This document shows, piece after piece, positions 1 through 7,657 of a stretch of DNA of 21,744 nt. Below the pieces are notes generated by a model, which searched no databases, had not been told where the DNA came from, and worked only from the letters and a program-made list of their open reading frames with translations. Source of the DNA: SXOA01 sp964444865 (GTDB lineage: Bacteria; Planctomycetota; Planctomycetia; Pirellulales; Pirellulaceae). The position numbers were made by a program, and so were the translations under genes. How positions within the stretch are numbered: the first letter of the stretch is position 1; each line of letters begins with the position of its first letter. Location: assembly GCA_964444865.1 (NCBI GenBank), contig CAYUJE010000080.1, positions 1 through 21,744 on the forward strand. The letters are read 5' to 3'.

Positions 1-423
1 AATGACAACCGAGGCTATGTCACCGTCAGCGACGACGGACTGAAGTTCGCTCCCCTCAAGGCCTGGACCTTCGATGACGGCCAAGACCTGGGAAGCTACA
101 ACACCCAGCAGCACTGGGTAGTCCATGGCGATGGTCTGTACCTCGTCTATACCCGCCGTGGAGCCCAGAACGATCATATCCCGCGCAATCGCGCCCCCCT
201 GTTCCTCGCGCGCGTGGATGCCGACAAGCTCCACGTCCTGCGGAAGACGGAGAAGGAGCTGATGCCCGAGCGGGGAGTCATGCTTGGCAATTTCGGGGCG
301 GCGAAGATTGCGAATAACGAGTGGTGGGTCACCGATTCCGAATTCATCACCGGCGGCAAGGCCCATCCTCGCGGCGCGAATGGCAGCACTTTTGCCGCCA
401 GGATCAAGTGGAAAAAGCCCTGA
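1..423 (+). CDS. BNR/sialidase-like protein, C-terminal fragment (5' end outside window)
   Basis: Frame 1 is open from the first base to the TGA at 421-423, giving 140 residues of a protein that begins upstream of the window. The fragment has an Asp-box-like stretch (VSDDGLKF, residues 8-15 of the fragment), then HWVVHGDGLYLVYTR and a closing strand-rich section ending in WVTDSEF and FAARIKW. This alternation of short beta strands with W/Y-rich turns is what the last blades of a BNR-repeat or sialidase-like beta-propeller look like. Planctomycetes carry many secreted proteins of this kind, often annotated as exo-alpha-sialidase-like. The catalytic residues would lie upstream, so no activity can be assigned. 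The following PhyH gene is 42 bp away on the same strand, so the two could be co-transcribed. Reading frame is certain; family is moderately supported. Confidence 0.7.
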   Translation, partial: NDNRGYVTVSDDGLKFAPLKAWTFDDGQDLGSYNTQQHWVVHGDGLYLVYTRRGAQNDHIPRNRAPLFLARVDADKLHVLRKTEKELMPERGVMLGNFGAAKIANNEWWVTDSEFITGGKAHPRGANGSTFAARIKWKKP

Positions 424-465
424 GCTAGCCCCATTGCCATTCCTCCATCAACTTTGGGAAAGAAT

Positions 466-1365
466 ATGTCCCCCGACTGCCTTGTAAATCGCTTGACCCC
501 CACGGAGCGAGAGTTCTTTGATTCCAACGGCTATCTCGTCGTCGAAAACGCCCTCGACTCCGCCACAACCGAGCGACTCCTTGCCGTCGTCGATCGCGTT
601 GATAGCCGCGTCCGGACGGACGAGACGCGCGATAAGCTCCTCTCGATCCCGAACATCGTCCACGAGGACCCGTCGCTCGTCGATCTGGTTGATTGCCCGG
701 CCACGTTTCCCAAGGTCTGGGGAATCCTCGGCTGGAACATCTATCTCTATCACTCTCATATTGACGTCACTCCCCCCGCGGATGCTGCCGCCCTGAAGTG
801 GCGTGTCGCCTGGCATCAGGACAGCATGCGGGTGAACGACGAAATCGAGTCGAGCCCGCGCCCGCGGCTCTCCCTTAAAATCGGCTACTACCTTACGGAC
901 GCCAGCCAGCCGGACCGGGGGAACACGCTGGTTGTGCCCGGCTCCCACCTGTGGGACGAACTCGACTGCCCGGCCGACGGCGTCACAAATCCCCCCGGTG
1001 CTGAGCCGCTTTGCGTCAAGGCCGGCACCGCGGTCCTCATCGACCGCCGCATCTGGCACTCCCGCAGCCCCAACCTCTGGAACCAGACTCGCAAGGTCAT
1101 CTGGTACGGCTACAGCTACCGCTGGCTGCGGGCCAAGGACGAAATGACGGTCTCTCATCTCTATCCCACACTCGACCCCATCCGCCGCCAAATCCTGGGC
1201 TCTGGCCTCTCCGCCAACGGCGTCTACGACCCCGCGGATGAAGACGTCCCCCTCCGCGCCTGGCTCCGCGAACACTCCCCCGCCGAAGAAGCCCGTTCCC
1301 TCCACAGCCGCTCTCAGTCCCGCCCACCGGCGATGGTGCGGGGAAAGAATTTAGGGAGGCAGTAA
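466..1365 (+). CDS. Phytanoyl-CoA dioxygenase (PhyH) family protein
   Basis: This 299-aa protein fits the Fe(II)/2-oxoglutarate-dependent PhyH family, which hydroxylates varied small molecules; the substrate cannot be told from sequence. Visible iron ligands are the H-x-D of WHQD (His117, Asp119) and the distal His198 in IWHSRSP, with Arg209 eleven residues later as the likely 2-oxoglutarate anchor. GNTLVVPGSH (about 153-162) is the usual strand before the distal half. The N-terminus begins with the typical helix plus FFDSNGYLVV. I chose the ATG at 466, preceded by a GGGAAAG stretch; an in-frame TTG at 454 would add four residues. The last ~25 residues are low-complexity and rich in Ser, Arg and Pro. 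It follows the sialidase-like fragment by 42 bp. A second PhyH gene lies at 16280-17161, but the two are distant in sequence. Confidence 0.88.
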   Translation: MSPDCLVNRLTPTEREFFDSNGYLVVENALDSATTERLLAVVDRVDSRVRTDETRDKLLSIPNIVHEDPSLVDLVDCPATFPKVWGILGWNIYLYHSHIDVTPPADAAALKWRVAWHQDSMRVNDEIESSPRPRLSLKIGYYLTDASQPDRGNTLVVPGSHLWDELDCPADGVTNPPGAEPLCVKAGTAVLIDRRIWHSRSPNLWNQTRKVIWYGYSYRWLRAKDEMTVSHLYPTLDPIRRQILGSGLSANGVYDPADEDVPLRAWLREHSPAEEARSLHSRSQSRPPAMVRGKNLGRQ

Positions 1366-1590
1366 AAGCGGCGGCGGTTGCCGCGATGGGCTCGGGAAAT
1401 TCCGTTTCCCGATAGTTTGCACTGAACCTGCGCACTCCAGCGGATGATTCAGAATGACTACTGGCTGAATGAGTAGGTAACCGTCGTCGCCGGATACTTC
1501 AACCGAAAAGATTCGCTTTTCTTCTCCGTGACACAAGTCTTCACAACATTCACCGTGAAGTGGCGCGGTAAAGCGAATTGGAAATGACAT
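1351..1590 (-). CDS. Doubtful small Cys-containing ORF downstream of the metalloprotease gene
   Basis: This 79-residue frame starts at an ATG with GGAGAGA directly upstream, and lies just after the metalloprotease gene on the same strand. The same frame also has a GTG at 1690-1692 that overlaps the metalloprotease TGA by a GTGA junction, as in translationally coupled pairs; that start would give 113 residues. The protein has a CCEDLCHGEE cluster (three Cys, one His and acidic residues) and a strand-like section (IFSVEVSGDDGYLLIQPVVIL), then a Pro-rich tail. I recognise no family. Against it: a hairpin with 8-bp arms (1392-1412) sits inside, and the end overlaps the PhyH gene by 15 bp. It could equally be non-coding. 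Confidence 0.35.
   Translation of the reverse strand: MSFPIRFTAPLHGECCEDLCHGEEKRIFSVEVSGDDGYLLIQPVVILNHPLECAGSVQTIGKRNFPSPSRQPPPLLLPP
1392..1412 (+). terminator. Hairpin 27 bp after the PhyH stop (weak terminator candidate)
   Basis: TCGGGAAA and TTTCCCGA form a perfect 8-bp stem around a 5-nt loop (TTCCG). It lies where a terminator of the 466-1365 gene would be expected, but no T-run follows on the plus strand, so termination is only a guess. Confidence 0.35.
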
Positions 1591-1688
1591 TCTCTCCAGA
1601 GACTGCTCGGCAGGGGTGCGGCTGCCAGGCCATAAGAGCATTCCTCCAGCGTTTACACTCTCCCTCTTTCGAGAATTGCAAACAACAC

Positions 1689-3575
1689 TCACTCAAACTC
1701 ATACCCCACATAAAACGTTATCCGTCCGTCCGCGTGTTTCTTGATGTTGGTGATGTGTACCGGCAGGCCGCCGCCGAGTTGGGAACGGCTGGAGGGGGTG
1801 GTGAAGGGGGTGAAGGAGTTGTTGGCTTTGGACGGGTAGGGGACGGCGTCGCGGAAGGAGCCGGGGCCGGCGGGGCCTTCGATGCCGTGGGATTCCTCGA
1901 GCATTGGCCGGTTGCCGACCACTCGCCAAATCAGCAGCCCTTCGCTCGGCAGACTGGCGTCGAAGCCGAGCTTGCGGCGATTTTCCAGCAGCAGATATTC
2001 GCTCCCGTCGCTCCGGAGCAGAATCTTGTAGCACTGTTTCGAACCAGATTCCACCGGATCGAGAATCAGCTTCTGCTTGACAGTCGGGTCAATCACCGTC
2101 GGCTGCAGCCAGCCGAGCTGCTCCTTGCACCAGGCACTAAAATGCTGCGGCCGGCCCCCAGGAACCTGGTTGGACATGGCGCACCACAGGCTCATCCCCT
2201 CGGAGCCCGGATTCTCCGGTCGGGCGTACAGATCGGGGAGGCCGAGCATGTGGCCGAACTCGTGGCAGATCACGCTGATGTCGCTGAAGCGGCTGCCACC
2301 TTCGGGACAAATGAAATACTGCACGCGCCGCCGGTCGTGGGTGAAGTTGGCCCGGTGAGGCCAAAACAGTCCGCCCCGGTTGGTCCGCACACGCTCCCCC
2401 GCGTAGACATAAAACACGCCGTCGAAATCGGTCAGGGTATTCTTCCCTTCCCGTTCTTGCAGCTTGTCGAGGGCTTCGCCGAGGAAGACCCCTTTGTTCT
2501 GGGCGTTGGTGCCGGTGGTATAGTCGTTTTTCGGTTTGCTCACCTCAACCCAGTCGAAGACTTTTCCTTCGACGCGGAGCTTGCCGTAGGATTGTTCGAG
2601 GTAGTAATCCTTGACACTGCCATAAACGGTCTGGCCGGTGACGCTCTTGTCGATGTAACGACCGTTGCTGAACAGGGCTTGCTCCCAGGCTTCGCGAGGA
2701 ATTTTCTCGTTGTGCTTCTGGTCGGGGAATTCGACCAGCACCACCGCCAGGTTGTAAACGTCCCGCCGCCACGCCGCACTCCCGCGGGTGGGGTCGAAAT
2801 TGCGAGTGGGCTCCGAGGAAGCGAGCTGGACTTCGTACTCCTTCTCTTCCGCTTCCCGTTTGACGATGAACTTGACGAGATCACCCGGCAACTTGCCGGA
2901 CATTTTCTCGCGAAAGCCGGTGGAGTCCTTGGTTTCGTTGCCATCCACGCGGGCGATGATATCCCCCGCCTTCAGGCCGATTTTCTCGGCGGGGGAACCC
3001 GAAATGATTTCGCGGATGAGAGCGCCGGCAGCTTCCTTGGCGTCTTCGAGTTGCACACCCAAAATGGGACGAGGACGCCCTGCCGCGGGAGTGAGCGGAC
3101 GGCTGGTGGCGGCAAGTTGGGCGGAGACTTCCAGCGGCTGATCGCTTCGCAGCAGCGAGAGCTTGACGGACTTGCCCGGCCGCTGGGCGAGGATGGATTC
3201 ACGAAATTGAGCGGCGGAGACAACTGGTTCCCCGTCCAACTTTTGCAGCACATCCCCAACTTGCACCCCTGCAGCCGCGGCCGGCGAATCCAAAGCGATT
3301 TCGGCGACGACGAGCTTGCCCCCTTCCGCCGGCTCCAAGTAGAGGCCGAGAAAGCTGGTGGAAATTGTCGTTGCCGAGCCAATGGTTTTGAGGTCCGCAG
3401 CGATGGCGGTTTCCGGCGATCGAAACTGGCTGAAATCAAACTCCGCCAGCTCGCGATCAGCATCCGTTGGGCCTGGAGGATCCCAAGCCAACACCGGCTG
3501 GGTCCATGCCGCAGTGACGACAGCCGATGCAAGGAAAAGCAGAAATGTCCGCGGAAAGAAGAAATGGCGCGACAT
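1689..3575 (-). CDS. Secreted PDZ-PDZ-M6 type zinc metalloprotease
   Basis: The 628-aa protein starts at the ATG 3573-3575, chosen because AGGAGA lies five bases upstream and because a signal peptide begins there (RTFLLFLASAVVTAAW, then a likely cleavage near VLAW). Domains in order: PDZ at about 74-156 (FLGLYLEPAE..., GVQVGDVLQKLDGEPV), second PDZ at about 171-254 (ILGVQLED..., GLKAGDIIARVDG), then an M6-like peptidase domain at about 274-614. The zinc motif HEFGHMLGLPD is complete (His438, Glu439, His442, Asp448, with Gly in the HExxHxxGxxD pattern of metzincin-like M6 peptidases). WCAMSNQ after it fits the Met-turn. It should act outside the cytoplasm or in the periplasm. A longer frame to 3803 lacks features and is not used. 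It is divergent from the receiver gene at 3881. Confidence 0.9.
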   Translation of the reverse strand: MSRHFFFPRTFLLFLASAVVTAAWTQPVLAWDPPGPTDADRELAEFDFSQFRSPETAIAADLKTIGSATTISTSFLGLYLEPAEGGKLVVAEIALDSPAAAAGVQVGDVLQKLDGEPVVSAAQFRESILAQRPGKSVKLSLLRSDQPLEVSAQLAATSRPLTPAAGRPRPILGVQLEDAKEAAGALIREIISGSPAEKIGLKAGDIIARVDGNETKDSTGFREKMSGKLPGDLVKFIVKREAEEKEYEVQLASSEPTRNFDPTRGSAAWRRDVYNLAVVLVEFPDQKHNEKIPREAWEQALFSNGRYIDKSVTGQTVYGSVKDYYLEQSYGKLRVEGKVFDWVEVSKPKNDYTTGTNAQNKGVFLGEALDKLQEREGKNTLTDFDGVFYVYAGERVRTNRGGLFWPHRANFTHDRRRVQYFICPEGGSRFSDISVICHEFGHMLGLPDLYARPENPGSEGMSLWCAMSNQVPGGRPQHFSAWCKEQLGWLQPTVIDPTVKQKLILDPVESGSKQCYKILLRSDGSEYLLLENRRKLGFDASLPSEGLLIWRVVGNRPMLEESHGIEGPAGPGSFRDAVPYPSKANNSFTPFTTPSSRSQLGGGLPVHITNIKKHADGRITFYVGYEFE

Positions 3576-3880
3576 AGAATCTCCTGCAGACAATGAGGAC
3601 TGGGGGGGATGGAACCCCGGAATGATAGCGAACTGCTTCCGAAAGTTGGGGCGAAGTACCGAGCTTCCCTGCCAGTAAAGCAGGCTGGGAGGGGAAAAGC
3701 AAGAATTGGGTTTGACTTTAGAGTTGCTTTTGCGTTTGATAGAAGTACTTTTGTGGCAACGCCTTACAAGTTTTGAATTGGCCGTAATGGGCCGCCCGCT
3801 CAAGATTGAAGCCTCCTTGGCACTTCAATTGCTGCCTAAAGAATGCCAGCGGTAATCTGCCACTTGCCGTGCGCGCCCTT
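3576..3880. other. Divergent intergenic region between metalloprotease and receiver genes
   Basis: This 305-bp stretch holds the metalloprotease ribosome site (AGGAG at 3581-3585, minus strand). The only promoter-like pair I can point to on the plus strand is TTGACT (3712-3717) and TTGATA (3736-3741), 18 bp apart, which is a weak match and sits 140 bp before the receiver start. No gene, tRNA or clear terminator is visible. Confidence 0.4.
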
Positions 3881-4276
3881 ATGAAACTCGAAACCCCCAC
3901 CCTTCTGATCACGGACGACGATCGGGACTTCCGCGAAACATTGCGGGAAGTCTTCGAGCCGAGGGGATTCCGCACCTATCTGGCCGGGGATGGCGAAGAG
4001 GCCCTGCACATCATCCAGAACGAGCACATTCACATCGTCCTGCTCGATATGCACATGCCGCGGCTCTCCGGTTTGGATACTATCCGCCGACTGCGGGAGA
4101 CGAAGCTCACCGCCTTGCTGCCGTGCATCCTCATTTCCGCCGCTCTAGATGACTTCATTCGGGAAGAGGCTCTCAAGCAACAAACCTTCAGCATCCTCGC
4201 CAAGCCAGTCCGCCTGCGGGAAGTTACCGGCGTCGTGCAAGACGCCCTGCGACAGACTTACGACTGGCCGTCGTAG
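3881..4276 (+). CDS. Stand-alone response-regulator receiver domain
   Basis: The 131-aa protein is a single CheY-like receiver domain with no output domain. All key residues are present: acidic pair Asp12-Asp13 (LLITDDDRDF), phosphoacceptor Asp56 (VLLDMHMPRLSG), Ser86 in the Thr/Ser position (ILISAA) and Lys108 (ILAKPV). It would be phosphorylated by a histidine kinase and act through protein-protein contact, as CheY or Spo0F do. No histidine kinase is in the window. I chose the ATG at 3881 because the receiver fold starts six residues later; an upstream TTG at 3806 would add 25 residues with no family match. No good ribosome site is visible. The next gene starts 93 bp downstream, separated by a 12-bp inverted repeat. 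Confidence 0.88.
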   Translation: MKLETPTLLITDDDRDFRETLREVFEPRGFRTYLAGDGEEALHIIQNEHIHIVLLDMHMPRLSGLDTIRRLRETKLTALLPCILISAALDDFIREEALKQQTFSILAKPVRLREVTGVVQDALRQTYDWPS

Positions 4277-4309
4277 CTTTTCTTCTCTCCACGACTTATT
4301 ATTTTGCCC

Positions 4310-4345
4310 CCCATTATTCTGCCATCATTCAAACAGAATAATGGG
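4310..4345. repeat. 12-bp perfect inverted repeat before the amidohydrolase gene
   Basis: CCCATTATTCTG at 4310-4321 and CAGAATAATGGG at 4334-4345 are exact reverse complements around a 12-nt spacer. It ends 12 bp before the AGGAG ribosome site of the next gene. No T-run follows on either strand, so an operator or mRNA leader hairpin fits better than a terminator. Confidence 0.7.
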
Positions 4346-4357
4346 AGACATAGTATT

Positions 4358-4362
4358 AGGAG
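4358..4362 (+). promoter_or_regulatory. Ribosome binding site that decides a GTG start
   Basis: AGGAG lies seven bases before the GTG at 4370-4372. The longer TTG-started frame from 4304 has no such site and would run through the inverted repeat. Confidence 0.75.
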
Positions 4363-4369
4363 CAAATCC

Positions 4370-5554
4370 GTGTCCAATCGTGTTCTGTGCGTATTGATAT
4401 TCTTGCTCAGTCTGTCTGCGAGTCAGTTGCAGGTCCAACCCCTCGATGGACGCGAGGGACGGAACTTACTGCTGGAGAACTTCCGCCCCCAGCCGGCGCT
4501 GAAAGTGCCCTCGCATCGGTTGACGAAAGCAAAGTTTCCGGTCGTGGATGTGCATACGCATTTCCGCATCAAACTGCGAGGAGGAGAGAAAGACCTCGAT
4601 GCATTCGTCAAAACCATGGACGAAAACAATATCGCGATGTGCGTCAGTCTCGATGGGCATCTGGGCGACGAATTCTCCGAGCACGCCAAATTCCTGTGGA
4701 CGAAATACCCCAATCGCTTTGCCATCTTTGCCAATCTCGATTGGCAAGGGGACGGAAAAAATGACGAACCAGCCAGCTGGGATTGCCAGCGGCCAGACTT
4801 CGCCCGCCGCATGGCCGATGAACTGAAAGTCGCAAAAGAGAAGGGAGCGAGCGGTTTGAAAGTCTTCAAGCAGTTCGGCCTGGAATACAAAAACGCCGAT
4901 GGCTCGCTGATCAAGATCGACGACCCTCGTTTTGACGACATCTGGCACGCCTGCGGCGAACTAGCCTTGCCGGTGCTGATTCATGTCGCCGATCCAGCCG
5001 CCTTCTTCCTCCCCATCGACGAGAAAAACGAACGCTGGGAAGAACTGCACCGGCATCCCGAATGGAGTTTCTCTGGTCCGCAGTTCCCCAAGCAATCGGA
5101 GCTCTTCGCCGCGTTTTTGCGGGTCGTCAAGCGGCACCCCAAGACGACTTTTATCAGCGCCCATGTCGCCAACAACCCGGAGGATCTAGCCGCAGTCTCT
5201 CAATGGCTTGACCAGAATCCCAATCTCTATGTCGAAATCGCCAGTCGCATCGGCGAACTCGGCCGCCAGCCAGTGACGGCCCGCAAGTTCCTGCTTAAAT
5301 ATCAGGATCGGGTCCTGTTCGGCACCGACGGCCCCTGGCCACAGGAACGCCTGCGGCTGTACTGGCGATTCCTGGAAACCGCGGATGAATACTTTCCCTA
5401 CAGCGAAAAGGAATTTCCGCCGCAAGGTTTCTGGAATATCTATGGCGTGCATTTGCCGGAGGAGGTTTTGAAAAAGATTTATCGGGAAAATGCGATGAAG
5501 ATATTACCGGGAGTGCGGGAGAAACTTGAGCCCGCTCCATCGAAGCGGGAATAA
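4370..5554 (+). CDS. Amidohydrolase_2-type TIM-barrel metal-dependent hydrolase, exported
   Basis: The 394-aa protein starts with GTG (ribosome site at 4358-4362), giving a signal-type N-terminus (NRVLCVLIFLLSLSAS). The mature part is an amidohydrolase: VVDVHTHF (His62 and His64), LIHVAD (His205), FISAHVANN (His265) and LFGTDGPW (Asp320) supply the metal ligands and catalytic Asp of the Amidohydrolase_2 family. That family includes decarboxylases and lactone or amide hydrolases; the substrate is unknown. FGTDGPWPQERL followed by a C-terminal NIYGVHLP and IYRENAMKILPG is the usual end of this fold. It starts 93 bp after the receiver gene and is followed 28 bp later by a membrane protein gene. 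Secretion of an amidohydrolase is common in planctomycetes. Confidence 0.85.
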   Translation: MSNRVLCVLIFLLSLSASQLQVQPLDGREGRNLLLENFRPQPALKVPSHRLTKAKFPVVDVHTHFRIKLRGGEKDLDAFVKTMDENNIAMCVSLDGHLGDEFSEHAKFLWTKYPNRFAIFANLDWQGDGKNDEPASWDCQRPDFARRMADELKVAKEKGASGLKVFKQFGLEYKNADGSLIKIDDPRFDDIWHACGELALPVLIHVADPAAFFLPIDEKNERWEELHRHPEWSFSGPQFPKQSELFAAFLRVVKRHPKTTFISAHVANNPEDLAAVSQWLDQNPNLYVEIASRIGELGRQPVTARKFLLKYQDRVLFGTDGPWPQERLRLYWRFLETADEYFPYSEKEFPPQGFWNIYGVHLPEEVLKKIYRENAMKILPGVREKLEPAPSKRE

Positions 5555-5582
5555 TCCTTGCCGCGGCAGCGAATGAGATCCC

Positions 5583-6113
5583 ATGCCTTCGCCGCCACCA
5601 AAGTCCCGTTTGCCGATGCAAGTCTCGCTGCGTTTTTTGCTGCTGGCCGCGGGACTCGTCGCGATATTCTTTTGGCTCCGCCGCGGCTACTTGATGACGG
5701 CCTTTGACTTGGACGAGGCCATTGAACGAGCGCGAAATATTCCGATCATACTCGCACTTGCCGCAGCCATCCTCGCGGCAACGTTTCCCGCCATCAAACC
5801 GGGAACAGCTTGGTCGGCAGCGTTGCGTGGGGGCATGCTGGGTTCCGCAGTTGGTTTTTTCTCCAGCTTCGCACTAGCGATTGAATTTGGAGAGATGCTG
5901 CGCGGCATGAATTATTGGAATTGGTGGCGCGATTGGATTTGGGTCGCTCCGCATCTGATCATCGCCACGATCCAAGGGGGAGCGGTAGGGGCCTTTGTGC
6001 TGCAATTTGGCCTGCTCCTCCGATACAAGTGGGCAAAGGGGAAGCGAGCCCAAGTTTGCCGGAATGCGGTCTTTGTAAAAAATGCTCTTGCACGCCGTCG
6101 CCGTCGCCTGTAG
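5583..6113 (+). CDS. Small integral membrane protein of unknown function
   Basis: The 176-aa product has four predicted membrane segments by eye: about 14-32 (LRFLLLAAGLVAIFFWL), 53-70 (IPIILALAAAILAATFPAI), 80-101 (a Gly-rich LRGGMLGSAVGFFSSFALAI) and 118-148 (VAPHLIIATIQGG onward). Between segments three and four is an aromatic patch, MNYWNWWRDWIW. The C-terminus is strongly basic (ARRRRRL), which suggests it stays in the cytoplasm. The start could be the ATG at 5583 or the in-frame ATG at 5616 (MQVSLRFLLL), which is closer to how such proteins usually begin; neither has a good ribosome site. I recognise no family. It is 28 bp downstream of the amidohydrolase and probably co-transcribed. 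Confidence 0.65.
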   Translation: MPSPPPKSRLPMQVSLRFLLLAAGLVAIFFWLRRGYLMTAFDLDEAIERARNIPIILALAAAILAATFPAIKPGTAWSAALRGGMLGSAVGFFSSFALAIEFGEMLRGMNYWNWWRDWIWVAPHLIIATIQGGAVGAFVLQFGLLLRYKWAKGKRAQVCRNAVFVKNALARRRRRL

Positions 6114-6150
6114 AAGCCGTTGGTAATGGGTGGGGGATTCTGTTCATCGG

Positions 6151-6168
6151 TCCTGAAGGAATCAGGAG
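6151..6168 (+). promoter_or_regulatory. Small hairpin overlapping a ribosome binding site
   Basis: TCCTGA (6151-6156) and TCAGGA (6162-6167) can pair around a 5-nt loop. The right arm contains most of the AGGAG (6164-6168) that serves the ATG at 6179, so folding would cover the site. Confidence 0.4.
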
Positions 6169-6178
6169 AGTGGCTGTT

Positions 6179-6526
6179 ATGAATCGCCGCAATTGGTTTG
6201 GTCGTTTCTTTTCCGCGCTCGTCCTGCCGCTGGCCTGGCCAGCAATCAGGCTCCTTGCTGAGGATTCAGCGCAACAGCCGACCCTGGAGGATCGGCTGAA
6301 GGCGGGACTCCTCTGTCGGCGTCCAGAGGAATCTCTTTTTGTATCGCGCGTGGCGGACAAAATCACTGCGGGAGAATTGCCGCAGGACATGGTGCTCAAT
6401 GCGATGAGGTACGCGCAGAAGAAGCGGCCTAAATTTCCTTTTTTCTACTTCCAAGCCGTGATTTTCCGACAGGCGGACAATCTCGGTGTTGACCTGGGCG
6501 ATCCAGTGGTTCCGGTACCGCAATAG
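6179..6526 (+). CDS. Small exported protein, unknown function
   Basis: The 115-aa frame starts at an ATG with AGGAG ten bases upstream. The N-terminus is a signal peptide (NRRNWFGRFF, then SALVLPLAWPAIRLLA, likely cut before EDSAQ). The mature part of about 90 residues is helical with LEDRLKAGLLCRR, FVSRVADKI and MVLNAMRYAQKKRPKFPF, and ends in a Val-Pro tail. One Cys is visible in the mature chain. I recognise no family; the helical pattern with alternating charged residues suggests a small binding or assembly protein. It lies 65 bp after the membrane-protein gene and converges with the pseudouridine synthase gene, whose stop is only 12 bp away. Confidence 0.7.
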   Translation: MNRRNWFGRFFSALVLPLAWPAIRLLAEDSAQQPTLEDRLKAGLLCRRPEESLFVSRVADKITAGELPQDMVLNAMRYAQKKRPKFPFFYFQAVIFRQADNLGVDLGDPVVPVPQ

Positions 6527-6538
6527 CCAGATTGTCCG

Positions 6539-7600
6539 CTAGGGGGAATCGCCCCTGAGCCGCGTGAGCCACTCCCGTAGATCCCGCGGTAGCTTTGTGC
6601 GAAACGCAATCGGCTGATGGGTGATGGGATGCACCAATCCCAGAACGGCGGCATGCAGTACCTGGCGAGGAGCAGCCGAGGCATCGAGACGCGGCCTTTC
6701 ACCGGGCTGGTGGGTATAAGTTTTTTCGCCGCAGAGCATGTGCCCCCGCTCTGAGAGATGAATGCGAATCTGGTGCGTCCGTCCTGTCTCTAATCGGCAC
6801 TCAATCAGGCTGTAAGTCACTCCCCCAGCGGCAAAAGTCTCCAGCGGTTTCACGTGGGTGACGGCCTCTTGCGATTCCGGTGCTTCCTTTCCCAGCGGGG
6901 AACTGCCGCGAAGGCCATCCCCTCGATCACGGACCAGCCAGGTACGAATGGTTTGCTCCTCCACCTCGCCCTGCACAACGGCAATGTACGCCCGTTCGAT
7001 TTTGTGTTTGCTGAACAGCCGAACCAGCGACTGCTCCGCCTGCGGAGTGCGGGCGAACACCATGAGGCCGCTGGTATCTCGGTCCAGCCGATGCACGGCG
7101 CGAACGCGGGGAAGCTTGGGTTTGGGTGGAGTTCGCCGCGTCTCCGGGCGTCGATTACTTCGCCCCTTCCGCAAATGGGGACGCTCCTCTTCGGCGACGG
7201 GGATCCCCAGTTTTCTTGCGAGAACGCGAGGCAGGGCTTCGTCCAGGGTCGGCTGAAGCTGCTTGCGGCGGGCTGGCCAGTGCCGCTCTTCGGGATGGCG
7301 GAGGGTCGTCATTCCCGCCGGCTTTTCGACGACGACGAGATGGTCATCCACATACAGCAGACGCACGTCGCTAGCCGTGACCGGCTTGGCGAGCGGCTGT
7401 TGCCAGACTTTGACAACGTCCTTTGCCGTCAATCGTCGGCCCTCATCCAGGCACAGATTGCCGTTCACCTGCACATGCCGGCCACAGATGAGCGATTTCA
7501 CCTTCGCCCAGGATTCGCCCGCCAGCAGCTTTTTGAGCGCACCCGAAAGTGTGTTGCCGACAAGCTCGTCACGAATGTGGTAGTTGCGAAAGGGGGGCAC
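6539..7600 (-). CDS. RluA-family 23S rRNA pseudouridine synthase
   Basis: The 353-aa protein has an N-terminal S4-type RNA-binding section (VKSLICGRHVQVNG, about 35-47) and an RluA catalytic domain. HRLDRDTSGLM (170-180) carries the catalytic Asp173, ETGRTHQIRIH (271-281) is the conserved C-terminal RluA motif, and VVVEKPAGM (89-97) is the usual first motif. These enzymes convert uridines to pseudouridine in rRNA or tRNA; RluC or RluD-like is likely, but the target cannot be fixed from sequence. Between VEKPAGM and HRLD there are about 70 residues, some 30 more than I expect, rich in Arg, Lys and Pro. The start is GTG at 7598-7600 with no convincing ribosome site, so it may be wrong. The gene follows the kinase gene and an 8-bp tandem repeat. 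Confidence 0.9.
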   Translation of the reverse strand: MPPFRNYHIRDELVGNTLSGALKKLLAGESWAKVKSLICGRHVQVNGNLCLDEGRRLTAKDVVKVWQQPLAKPVTASDVRLLYVDDHLVVVEKPAGMTTLRHPEERHWPARRKQLQPTLDEALPRVLARKLGIPVAEEERPHLRKGRSNRRPETRRTPPKPKLPRVRAVHRLDRDTSGLMVFARTPQAEQSLVRLFSKHKIERAYIAVVQGEVEEQTIRTWLVRDRGDGLRGSSPLGKEAPESQEAVTHVKPLETFAAGGVTYSLIECRLETGRTHQIRIHLSERGHMLCGEKTYTHQPGERPRLDASAAPRQVLHAAVLGLVHPITHQPIAFRTKLPRDLREWLTRLRGDSP

Positions 7601-7657
7601 GGGGAAATTGAGGAGATGGAGATATCGGGAGATGGACAGTCAATATACCAAACCAAG

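Noticed and set aside
448..1305. A minus-strand frame over the first PhyH gene
   Set aside because: The plus strand has His-x-Asp...His motifs of PhyH; the minus frame is rich in Gly, Asp and Arg without family features.
1578..3596. A long open frame on the plus strand, about 670 codons
   Set aside because: It is antisense to the metalloprotease, which has a signal peptide, two PDZ domains and a zinc motif. The plus frame gives low-complexity sequence with no family features.
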